Shown: in pieces, positions 55,632-62,948 of the stretch | Layout: the number at the start of each line of letters is the position of its first letter | How positions within the stretch are numbered: the stretch's first letter is position 1 | Assembly (NCBI GenBank): GCA_963717695.1 | Contig: CAVQWR010000003.1 | Location: 1,116,001-1,180,000, forward strand | Origin: CAIWHR01 sp963717695 | GTDB lineage: Bacteria; Pseudomonadota; Gammaproteobacteria; Burkholderiales; Casimicrobiaceae | DNA: 64,000 bases | Direction: 5' to 3' | Notes under the pieces: generated by a model | The model's database searches: none | The model's input: only the letters and a program-made list of their open reading frames with translations | What the model was told of the DNA's origin: nothing | Made by a program: the position numbers and the translations under genes

Positions 55632-56202
55632 GGGCCGGCTCCCTGTGCTGCTGCGCGAACGCGAACGCTTCGCTCGCCGCGGCGACGTTGCCGTCCGCGA
55701 CCTTGCCGGGGAACTTGGCGCGGATCGCGGCGACGACGGATTCGAGCTCGATCTGGCCGCTGACGGCCGCGAAGCCGCCCAGCAGCGCGGCATTGGGCAC
55801 GGCGCGACCGACGTGCTTCTGCGCGAGCTCGGTCGCCGGCACCTGGCACAGACGAATCCGGTTCGCGCCGCGGACGAGCTCGGCGAGACCCAGATCCTCG
55901 ACGCTTCGCATCGAGTTGATGAGGATGAGGCCGGCCGGGTGCAGGCCCTTGAAGAGGTCCACCTGGTGCAGCAGCGTCGGGTCCTGGATGATGAGCGCAT
56001 CCGGTGCGACGACCGGCTCGCGAAGCCGAATCTCCTTGTCGTCGATGCGGCAGAACGCCATGACCGGCGCGCCCATGCGTTCCGAGCCGAAGCTCGGAAA
56101 TGCCTGCGCGTGGCGCCCTTCGAGGAACGCTGCGACCGATAGCAGCTCGGCGCCGGAGACGACGCCTTGCCCGCCGCGGCCGTGGATGCGGACCTGGTAC
56201 AT
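55624..56202 (-). CDS. porG: Pyruvate:ferredoxin oxidoreductase, gamma subunit
   Basis: A 192-residue subunit. Opens MYQVRIHGRGGQGVVSGAEL, the gamma-subunit Rossmann-like loop, then FPSFGSERMGAPVMAFCRID and GRAVPNAALLGGFAAVSG. First gene of the operon porG-porA-porB-GltD/ferredoxin. Divergent from frdCAB across a 328-bp control region. Confidence 0.92.
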   Translation of the reverse strand: MYQVRIHGRGGQGVVSGAELLSVAAFLEGRHAQAFPSFGSERMGAPVMAFCRIDDKEIRLREPVVAPDALIIQDPTLLHQVDLFKGLHPAGLILINSMRSVEDLGLAELVRGANRIRLCQVPATELAQKHVGRAVPNAALLGGFAAVSGQIELESVVAAIRAKFPGKVADGNVAAASEAFAFAQQHREPAHA

Positions 56203-56308
56203 CGACTCTCCTCCGTTGGATGCATCGCGAGTCCCGGGTGTCCGCCCCGGCGCGCGACGCTCTCGCTGCTGCGTGCCGTCCATGCTGCCTTCGCGCCGGG
56301 TTTCCCCA

Positions 56309-56322
56309 TTGACACAAGTCAA
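56309..56322. promoter_or_regulatory. FNR/FixK-like box TTGAC-ACAA-GTCAA
   Basis: A perfect palindrome that keeps the CRP/FNR-family core TTGA-N6-TCAA but has C/G in place of the FNR T/A at the fifth position. It lies 107 bp before porG and 67 bp left of the frd FNR box, so it could serve the por operon. Confidence 0.5.
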
Positions 56323-56389
56323 GAGTCTTTCGCAGCAGGGGACCTCCCTCGTCAAGGTTGCTGCATTGCGTCGACGCGGCGGGAATTGC

Positions 56390-56403
56390 TTGATGCACAT
56401 CAA
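56390..56403. promoter_or_regulatory. FNR/Anr box TTGAT-GCAC-ATCAA for the frd operon
   Basis: An exact FNR consensus. Its centre (56396.5) is about 41 bp upstream of the start point predicted from the -10 box at 56425-56430, the class II activator position. Confidence 0.8.
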
Positions 56404-56424
56404 TCGACCGCAGCAGGGCAGCGA

Positions 56425-56430
56425 TATAGT
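56425..56430 (+). promoter_or_regulatory. -10 box TATAGT of the frd operon
   Basis: TATAGT, preceded by GA. The expected transcription start is near 56437, giving a 93-nt leader before frdC and matching the FNR box geometry. Confidence 0.6.
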
Positions 56431-56530
56431 TGCGACGGAATGGCGCATTGTCGTTTCGGTGCCGCGGGCATCGCGCGGCATCGGCCGTGCGTCTGCATGC
56501 CCATTGCACTGCGGTACAGAGGAGGCGACG

Positions 56531-57313
56531 ATGGCCACCAGATCTTCCACGATTGCCGGCGTCGGCCTCGCCGATGCGGCGCGCAAGAGCCGCTGGCCCG
56601 CGCGGCTCGATCTCGCGCAAAGCGGCACGGGCCTCGTGCTCGCGCTCTTCATGTGGGGCCACATGTTCTTCGTGTCGTCGATCCTGCTCGGGAACGACGC
56701 GATGTGGTCGATCACGAAGTTCTTCGAGGGCTATTTCTTCTTCGGCCGCTCGTTTCCCGTGCTCGTCTCTTTCGTGGTCGCCGCGGTCATCACGCTGATC
56801 GTCGTCCACGCGTTCCTCGCCGTGCGCAAGTTCCCGATCAACTACCGTCAGTTCACGACGTTCCGCGGCCACATGAAGATGATGCGGCACGAGGACACGA
56901 CGCTCTGGGCGTGGCAGGCGTTCACGGGCTTCGCGCTGTTCTTCCTCGCGGCACCGCACCTGTACATCGTGCTGACGCATCCCGAGCTCATCGGCCCGTT
57001 CGAATCGTCCGACCGCGTCTGGACCGGCCATTACTGGCCGCTCTACATCCTGCTTCTCCTCGCGATCGAGCTGCACGCCGGCATCGGCCTCTACCGCCTT
57101 GCGGTCAAGTGGGGGTGGTTCGCCGGAAGCGACCCGGATGCGACGCGCAAGCGCCTCAAGGTGCTGAAGTGGGCGCTGACGGTCTTCTTCCTGGTGCTCG
57201 GGTTCACGACGCTCGCGGCGTACATCAAGATCGGCATCGCGCACGCGCCCGACTACGGCCAGCCCTACGTGCCGGCATCGCTGTCGGCGCCGGTCAAGGG
57301 AGTCACGCCATGA
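56531..57313 (+). CDS. frdC: Fumarate reductase, diheme cytochrome b subunit (Wolinella type)
   Basis: Inner-membrane anchor of 260 residues with five transmembrane helices and two b hemes. The four axial His fall at residues 44, 93, 143 and 182, exactly the positions known for Wolinella succinogenes FrdC, in GHMFFVSS, VVHAFLAVRKFPINYRQ, APHLYIVLTHP and ELHAGIGLYRLAVKWGWF. Glu66, needed there for menaquinol oxidation, and Glu180 of the transmembrane proton path are both present. GAGGAGG lies 6 nt upstream. The stop overlaps frdA as ATGA. Confidence 0.92.
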   Translation: MATRSSTIAGVGLADAARKSRWPARLDLAQSGTGLVLALFMWGHMFFVSSILLGNDAMWSITKFFEGYFFFGRSFPVLVSFVVAAVITLIVVHAFLAVRKFPINYRQFTTFRGHMKMMRHEDTTLWAWQAFTGFALFFLAAPHLYIVLTHPELIGPFESSDRVWTGHYWPLYILLLLAIELHAGIGLYRLAVKWGWFAGSDPDATRKRLKVLKWALTVFFLVLGFTTLAAYIKIGIAHAPDYGQPYVPASLSAPVKGVTP

Positions 57314-59301
57314 AAATTGTCTACACGGACGTGCTCGTCGTCGGTGGCGGCCTTGCCGGACTGCGGATCGCCATCGGCGCGAAGCGCCGCGGCCACGACG
57401 TCATCATCCTGTCGCTGGTGCCGCCGAAGCGCTCGCACTCGGCGGCGGCGCAGGGCGGCATGCAGGCCTCGCTCGCCAACGTGATCAAGGGACAGGGCGA
57501 CACCGAGGACATCCACTTCGAGGACACGGTGCGCGGCAGCGACTGGGGCGCGGACCAGCAGGTCGTGCGGATGTTCGTGAACACGGCGCCGAAGGCGGTG
57601 CGCGAGCTGGCCGCCTGGGGCGTGCCGTGGAGCCGCGTGCGCAAGGGAGACCGCGACGTCATCATCAACGGGCAGAAGGTGACGATCACCGAGCGCGACG
57701 AAGCCCACGGTCTCGTCGCGCAGCGCGACTTCGGCGGCACCAAGAAGTGGCGCACCTGCTACGTGTCCGATGGCACCGGCCACGCGATGCTGCAGACGAT
57801 GAGCGACCAGGCGATCGGCAACTCGATCCCGGTGCACGAGCGCGTCGAGGCGATCGCGCTGATCCACGACAGCGGCCGCTGCTACGGCGCGATCGTGCGC
57901 AACCTCATCACCGGCGAGCTCGTCGCCTACGTCGCAAAGGCGACCGCGATCGCGAGCGGCGGCGCGGGACGGCTCTATGCCGTCACGACCAATGCCGTGA
58001 TCTGCGAAGGCATCGGCAGCGCGCTTGCGCTCGAGACAGGCATCGCGGCGCTCGGCAACATGGAGGCCGTGCAGTTCCACCCGACGGCGATCTTCCCGGC
58101 CGGCATCCTGGTGACCGAAGGCTGCCGCGGCGACGGCGGGCTCCTGAAGGACGTCGACGGCCATCGCTTCATGCCGGACTACGAGCCGGAGAAGAAGGAG
58201 CTCGCGTCGCGCGACGTCGTTTCGCGCCGGATGGAGGAGCACATCGCGAAGGGCAAGGGCGTGCGCAATCGATTCGGCGAGCACCTCTGGCTCGACATCA
58301 CGCTGCTCGGCGAGAAGCACATCCGGCACAATCTGCGCGAAGTCTTCGAGATCTGCCACTATTTCCTCGGCGTCGATCCGACCAAGGAATGGATCCCGGT
58401 CCGGCCGGCGCAGCACTACACGATGGGCGGCGTGCGCACCGACTACACCGGCCAGAGCCCGTCGCTGAAGGGACTCTTCGCCGCCGGCGAGGCGGCGTGC
58501 TGGGACATGCACGGATTCAACCGGCTGGGCGGCAATTCCGTCGCCGAGACGGTCGTCGCCGGCATGATCGTCGGCGAGTACATCGCGGACTACTGCGACA
58601 AGCCCGAGAGCGAAGTCGACATTCCGACGCGGCTCGTCCACGACTTCCTGCGTCGCGAGCAGGGCAAGCTCGACATGCTGATCGACGGAACCGGCACCGA
58701 GGACTCCGCGGCGCTGCGCATCGCGATGCAGCAGACGATGACGGGGAAGGTCGGCATCTTCCGCCGCGGCGGGGACCTCGAATCGGCGGTGGCCGACCTG
58801 CAGGAGCTCCTGCAGCGCAGCCGCAACATCGGCCTCAAGTGCAAGGCGCGCGGCGCCAATCCCGAGCTCGTCACCGCGTATCGGGTGCAGAAGATGCTGA
58901 AGGTCGCGCTGTGCGTCGCCTACGGGGCGCTGACCCGCACCGAAAGCCGCGGCGCGCATTTCCGGCAGGATTTCCCGCGGCGCAACGACGCCGACTGGCT
59001 GAAGCGCACGCTCGCGACGTGGAAGTCGGAATCCGACACGCTGCCCTCGCTCGCCTATGAGGCGCTCGACGTCGGCCGCATGGAGCTGCCGCCCGGCTGG
59101 AGAGGCTACGGCGCCAAGGATTACATCGATCACCCCGACACGCCGCAGCGCGCGGCCGCCGTCGAGACGCTGAAGCAGAAGATGTCCGGCGCGCCGCGCT
59201 TCGCGGTGCAGGAGTCGCTGATGCCCTACGAGTCACTGCTGCCGGAGTGCTATCGCGGCCGCAACGAACGAATCGACGAACCGCTCGGGGGGCAGAAATG
59301 A
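57310..59301 (+). CDS. frdA: Fumarate reductase flavoprotein subunit
   Basis: Catalytic subunit of 663 residues facing the cytoplasm. FAD site VLVVGGGLAGLRIAIGA (9-25); covalent-FAD His43 in RSHSAAAQGGMQ, the same residue number as in Wolinella FrdA; GNMEAVQFHPTAIFPAG; VRPAQHYTMGGVRTDYTG; GFNRLGGNSVAETVVAG. The capping domain and C-terminal helical domain are complete. Length is close to Wolinella FrdA (656) and well above E. coli SdhA/FrdA. Overlaps frdB by 4 bp. Confidence 0.95.
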   Translation: MKIVYTDVLVVGGGLAGLRIAIGAKRRGHDVIILSLVPPKRSHSAAAQGGMQASLANVIKGQGDTEDIHFEDTVRGSDWGADQQVVRMFVNTAPKAVRELAAWGVPWSRVRKGDRDVIINGQKVTITERDEAHGLVAQRDFGGTKKWRTCYVSDGTGHAMLQTMSDQAIGNSIPVHERVEAIALIHDSGRCYGAIVRNLITGELVAYVAKATAIASGGAGRLYAVTTNAVICEGIGSALALETGIAALGNMEAVQFHPTAIFPAGILVTEGCRGDGGLLKDVDGHRFMPDYEPEKKELASRDVVSRRMEEHIAKGKGVRNRFGEHLWLDITLLGEKHIRHNLREVFEICHYFLGVDPTKEWIPVRPAQHYTMGGVRTDYTGQSPSLKGLFAAGEAACWDMHGFNRLGGNSVAETVVAGMIVGEYIADYCDKPESEVDIPTRLVHDFLRREQGKLDMLIDGTGTEDSAALRIAMQQTMTGKVGIFRRGGDLESAVADLQELLQRSRNIGLKCKARGANPELVTAYRVQKMLKVALCVAYGALTRTESRGAHFRQDFPRRNDADWLKRTLATWKSESDTLPSLAYEALDVGRMELPPGWRGYGAKDYIDHPDTPQRAAAVETLKQKMSGAPRFAVQESLMPYESLLPECYRGRNERIDEPLGGQK

Positions 59302-60098
59302 GCGATCCCACGGTCAAGACGGTCGCCATGCCCACGTCGACCAGGAGTGGCAACGGCAACGGGACCAAGGGTCCGCGCCGTCAGCTCGCCATCAGCGTGC
59401 TGCGCTACAACCCGCAGGACCCGGCAAGTGTTCCGCACATGCAGACCTACCCGCTCGAGGAAGCCGATGGCATGACGCTGTTCATCGCGCTGAACGAGAT
59501 ACGCGAGCATCAGGACGCGTCGCTGCAGTTCGACTTCGTCTGCCGCGCCGGCATCTGCGGCAGCTGCGCAATGGTGATCAACGGGCGGCCGACGCTCGCG
59601 TGCCGCACGCTCACGAAGAATCTCGGCACGGAAATCACGCTGGCACCGCTGCCGTTCTTCGAGCTGATCGGCGACCTCTCGGTGGACACCGGCAAGTGGA
59701 TGCGCGGCATGAGCGAGCGGCTCGAAGGCTGGCTGCACATGGCGAATCCGGACCCGGACCTCACCCGGCTCGAGCAGCGGATGGAGCCCGAGCTCGCGGA
59801 CAAGATCTACGAGCTCGACCGCTGCATCGAATGCGGCTGCTGTGTGGCCGCCTGCGGGACCGCGCGCATGCGCGAGGACTTCGTCGGCGCCGTCGGATTG
59901 AATCGCGTCGCGCGCTTCCGGCTCGATCCCCGCGACACTCGCAGCGACGCGGACTTCTACGACGTCATCGGCGACGACAACGGCGTGTTCGGCTGCATGT
60001 CGCTGCTCGCCTGCCACGACGTCTGCCCGAAGAACCTGCCGCTCGCGACGCAGATCGCGTTCATGCGCCGCAAGATGGCCGCGGAAGGCATTCGCTAG
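59298..60098 (+). CDS. frdB: Fumarate reductase iron-sulfur subunit
   Basis: Electron-transfer subunit of 266 residues. [2Fe-2S] ligands in CRAGICGSCAMVINGRPTLAC, [4Fe-4S] in CIECGCCVAACG, [3Fe-4S] in CMSLLACHDVCPK. The N-terminus has an extension of about 30 residues rich in Ser/Gly/Thr (TSTRSGNGNGTKGPRRQ) before the ferredoxin fold. Last gene of frdCAB. Confidence 0.95.
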   Translation: MSDPTVKTVAMPTSTRSGNGNGTKGPRRQLAISVLRYNPQDPASVPHMQTYPLEEADGMTLFIALNEIREHQDASLQFDFVCRAGICGSCAMVINGRPTLACRTLTKNLGTEITLAPLPFFELIGDLSVDTGKWMRGMSERLEGWLHMANPDPDLTRLEQRMEPELADKIYELDRCIECGCCVAACGTARMREDFVGAVGLNRVARFRLDPRDTRSDADFYDVIGDDNGVFGCMSLLACHDVCPKNLPLATQIAFMRRKMAAEGIR

Positions 60099-60113
60099 CC
60101 GCCCGACGGGCAG

Positions 60114-60135
60114 GGCCGCGTTGGGACACGCGGCC
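60114..60135 (+). terminator. Hairpin after frdB
   Basis: GGCCGCGT-N6-ACGCGGCC, a perfect 8-bp stem 15 bp after the frdB stop. No U-tract follows, so it may be an mRNA 3'-end stabiliser or a weak terminator. Confidence 0.4.
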
Positions 60136-60360
60136 GGTGTACGAGCAGAGCGCAAACGGCGGTTCCCACGCGGAACCGCTGCTTCGCTCCGCATGCGTTG
60201 GCGCCGCAATCCTGACGGCCACCTTGCGCCGGCATCAACGGGTGTCGCCAGCCCCTGTCTGCCGCACTGTCCGGGGGGACTTGCCGCGCTCCCAGAGCCA
60301 TTCCGGCAACGCGACGGAGGCGCCGGCTTGCCGGCATACCCGCGGCGGGATCTGCGCCGC

Positions 60361-60366
60361 TAGAAT
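60361..60366 (+). promoter_or_regulatory. -10 box TAGAAT directly before the ATP-grasp gene
   Basis: TAGAAT ends 6 bp before the GTG start at 60373 with no Shine-Dalgarno sequence, so the transcript is probably leaderless. Confidence 0.5.
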
Positions 60367-60372
60367 GCCGGC

Positions 60373-61518
60373 GTGAAGCCAGTTGTCCTTCTCGTCGCCA
60401 CCGCCACGCGCTGGCTCGGGACCGCGCGCATCCTGCGTCCGCTGGCGGCGGCCGGGTTCGACGTCGTGCTGCTGACGCCGAGGAATTCGCTCGCGGAACT
60501 CAGCACGCACATCCGGAGGATCGGGTATATCCCCGACGACGCGTCGCCGATGCAATGGCTGCAGGCGTTCGCGACGATGGTCAGAGCTGCTTCCCCGCGC
60601 CTCGTCGTGCCGTGCGACGACATGGCATTCCGGCTGCTGCAGATGGTGGTGCTGGAGCCGCCGGAGGAGCTGCGGCCCGAGGTGCAGCTCCAGCTCGCAC
60701 ACCTCATCAGGGAGTCCCTTGGCGATCCCGCCCATTATCGGGCAAGCGTCGAGAAGACCGCGCTGCCGGCAGCCGCCGCAGCGATGGGGATAAGGGTTCC
60801 GAACCATGCGGTGGTCGCAGATCTCGCGGCGGCGGAGGCCTTCGCCGCCGTGCACGGGTTCCCGGTCGTTCTCAAACGCGACCATTCGACGGCGGGCGAA
60901 GGCGTCGAAATCGTCGAGCGGAAAGCCGGGCTCGGGCCGGCGTTCGCCGCGCTCGCCGGCGCCGGAGGACAGCCTGATGCGATCGGGGTGTCCGCGCGGC
61001 TGCTGATTCAGGTGCTGATTCCCGGCACGATCCATTATGAAAACACGGCTGCGTGGAACGGTGCCAGGATCGGCGGCTTCGCCGTCGAGAGGGTCGAATA
61101 CAGTCACGTCAAGGGGCCAGCGACGGTCATCCGCTGCTACCATTCGCCGGAGATTCGCGATTTCTCCTCTCGGCTGGTGAAGGGATTCCGCATGACCGGC
61201 CTCTTCGCGACCGAATACATGATCCATCGGGATACCGGGGAGGCGTACCTGCTCGAAATCAACCGGCGCCTGACCCCCGGCATGCACGTCGGATCGCGCG
61301 TCGACGTCGACCTCTGTGCGCTCCTGTACTCGGCCGTGCACGGAACGCCGGCAACGACTCGCAGCGATCCCGCGGCGGGTGACGAATGGGTGAACGTCCA
61401 CTTTCCGCAGGAGTGGCTGCGCGATCCTGCCAGCCACTATCTGCGCGAGCATCCCGTCGACGTGCCCTGGGACGAACCCGCACTCGTCGAAGCAATGCTC
61501 GCGATGCGCCACGAATGA
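60373..61518 (+). CDS. ATP-grasp domain protein
   Basis: A 381-residue ATP-grasp ligase-like protein. The N-terminal Rossmann-like domain opens VVLLVATATRWLGTARILRP and contains RLVVPCDDMAFRLLQM. The ATP-grasp fold has FPVVLKRDHSTAGEGVEIV (phosphate loop and Lys), LLIQVLIPGTIHYENTAAW, and the metal residues in EYMIHRDTGEAYLLEINRRL, where Glu and Asn of LEIN are ligands. It resembles carboxylate-amine ligases of unknown product found near Bug-type genes. The stop overlaps the Bug gene as ATGA, which shows translational coupling. Substrate unknown. Confidence 0.8.
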   Translation: MKPVVLLVATATRWLGTARILRPLAAAGFDVVLLTPRNSLAELSTHIRRIGYIPDDASPMQWLQAFATMVRAASPRLVVPCDDMAFRLLQMVVLEPPEELRPEVQLQLAHLIRESLGDPAHYRASVEKTALPAAAAAMGIRVPNHAVVADLAAAEAFAAVHGFPVVLKRDHSTAGEGVEIVERKAGLGPAFAALAGAGGQPDAIGVSARLLIQVLIPGTIHYENTAAWNGARIGGFAVERVEYSHVKGPATVIRCYHSPEIRDFSSRLVKGFRMTGLFATEYMIHRDTGEAYLLEINRRLTPGMHVGSRVDVDLCALLYSAVHGTPATTRSDPAAGDEWVNVHFPQEWLRDPASHYLREHPVDVPWDEPALVEAMLAMRHE

Positions 61519-62501
61519 CCATGAGGATGCCCTGGCAACTATTGTGGATAGGCGCGGCGATATGGGCCGCCGCCGCAGCGCCGTCTTTCGGGGCCGACCT
61601 CGGCGCCTATCCGAACCGGCCGATCCGAATCATCATCTCCTATCCCGCGGGCACCGCGACCGATACGCTGGCGCGGCTGGTGGGAATGAAGCTCGAAGCC
61701 GCGCTGGGGCAGCCGGTGGTCATTGAAATCAAGACCGGTGCCGCAGGCAACATCGGCCTCGCCGCGGCTGCGCGATCGGCGCCCGACGGCTACACGCTGG
61801 CGATCGGCGGTGCCGCGATGTGCATCAACGCGAACATCTACGGCGACCGCGCCGTCGACCCGGTCCGCGATTTCGCGCCGGTCGCCAAGCTGGCGACGAG
61901 CCCGGTGATCATCGTCGCGAGTCCGGGCGCGCACATCGAGACCGTTGCCGATCTGGTTGCGCGGGCGCGTGGGGAACCCGGGAGGCTCGCCTATTCGACC
62001 CCGGGGGTTGGCACGCCGACGCATGTCGCCGCGGAACTGCTGGCGCAGGAAGCCGATATCTCGCTGCTCCACGTCCCATACGCGGGCTCCGGGCAACTCA
62101 TGGCCGATGTGCTTTCGGGCGACGTGCCGCTGTCGTTTGCGTTGCCTGGAGCGACACAGCAATTCCTCGCGAGCGGCCAGTTGAAGGCCGTTGCGGTGAC
62201 GGGCCTCCGGCGCATCGCCGCGCTGCCCGACGTTCCCACCGTGGCCGAGTCGGGCTACCCGGGGTTCGATGTCACCTCCTGGCACAGCATTCTCGCCCCC
62301 GCGGGCACGCCGCCGCAGATCGTTGCCCGCTTGAATCACGAGCTCGCGCGAATCATCGAATTGCCGGAGGTTCGCGAACGGATGGCGGCGATCGGGATGG
62401 AGCCGGCGGGCAGCACGCCCGAGCAACTCGGGGCGGAAATCCGCGCCGAGGTCGCGCGCTGGGGACCGGTACTGAAGCGCGCCCACGTCCGAGTGGAATA
62501 G
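61515..62501 (+). CDS. Bug/TctC-family periplasmic solute-binding protein
   Basis: Exported substrate-binding protein of 328 residues. Signal peptide to PSFGA; mature start DLGAYPNRPIRIIISYPAGT. Family blocks: VIEIKTGAAGNIGLAAAARS, LLHVPYAGSGQLMADVLSGD, AALPDVPTVAESGYPGFDV, SWHSILAPAGTPPQIVARLN. Bug proteins bind carboxylates or amides for TctAB transport, but no tctAB genes are present here, as is usual for orphan Bug genes. Coupled to the ATP-grasp gene. Confidence 0.92.
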   Translation: MTMRMPWQLLWIGAAIWAAAAAPSFGADLGAYPNRPIRIIISYPAGTATDTLARLVGMKLEAALGQPVVIEIKTGAAGNIGLAAAARSAPDGYTLAIGGAAMCINANIYGDRAVDPVRDFAPVAKLATSPVIIVASPGAHIETVADLVARARGEPGRLAYSTPGVGTPTHVAAELLAQEADISLLHVPYAGSGQLMADVLSGDVPLSFALPGATQQFLASGQLKAVAVTGLRRIAALPDVPTVAESGYPGFDVTSWHSILAPAGTPPQIVARLNHELARIIELPEVRERMAAIGMEPAGSTPEQLGAEIRAEVARWGPVLKRAHVRVE

Positions 62502-62948
62502 TCCGCCCTCTTCGGTCATTGCCATGACTGCCGGATGAGGCAGACAGCCGCCCGAGGCAATGTGCCGCATGCGGAGTTGCGCCCGACGTTGAGCGCCGTC
62601 AATTTCGGGCGCGAATCGGACGCGGAGAATGGAATGGTCGCGGCAGCCTCGCGCGACGTTCTGGGGACGTTGAAGTGTGCATGTTCCCCGGAAACGGCTG
62701 GGATGCCTTTCGGGCATCCGGCATGTTTCCGACCGCCTCCGCCGGCGCAGCGATGCCGGCATCCCGTTCCGGCGAGCGCCGGCAGCCCCAGCCAAACCTG
62801 AATTCTCCCCCGGACCCCGAGGTCCGTCGAAATCGTCGGTCGACCCCCGCGTCCTGCGGCCGGTCGCACCGCGCATTTGCGTCTTCACGCGAGGCACCGT
62901 TGTCGAATCGTCGGCGCGGCGCGCTCGCCTAACCACCGGAGCCACGTC
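62502..62948. other. Structured noncoding region before the DASS transporter
   Basis: 447 bp without a credible gene. It contains an imperfect 43-nt hairpin (62689-62731) and a 12-bp palindrome GATGCCGGCATC (62752-62763) that repeats the same GATGCC/GGCATC arms. No promoter was identified with confidence. Confidence 0.5.
62689..62731. repeat. Long imperfect hairpin CGGAAAC...GTTTCCG
   Basis: Outer stem CGGAAAC/GTTTCCG (7 bp), a 5+5 internal loop, inner stem GGATGCC/GGCATCC (7 bp) and loop TTTCG. It could be the 3' end of the Bug transcript or a leader element of the transporter gene; no U-tract follows. Confidence 0.4.

Larger units (their letters stand above)
56203..56530. other. Divergent control region between the por and frd operons
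   Basis: 328 bp, no gene seen. Contains an FNR box on the frd side, a related TTGA-N6-TCAA box on the por side and a -10 box for frdC, listed separately. Confidence 0.7.

Noticed and set aside
57265..59133. A 622-codon open frame on the minus strand opposite frdA
   Set aside because: The same shadow effect; frdA on the plus strand is complete and conserved.
62535..62801. An 88-codon open frame between the Bug gene and the DASS transporter
   Set aside because: Low-complexity composition, no ribosome binding site, and it crosses the hairpin cluster.
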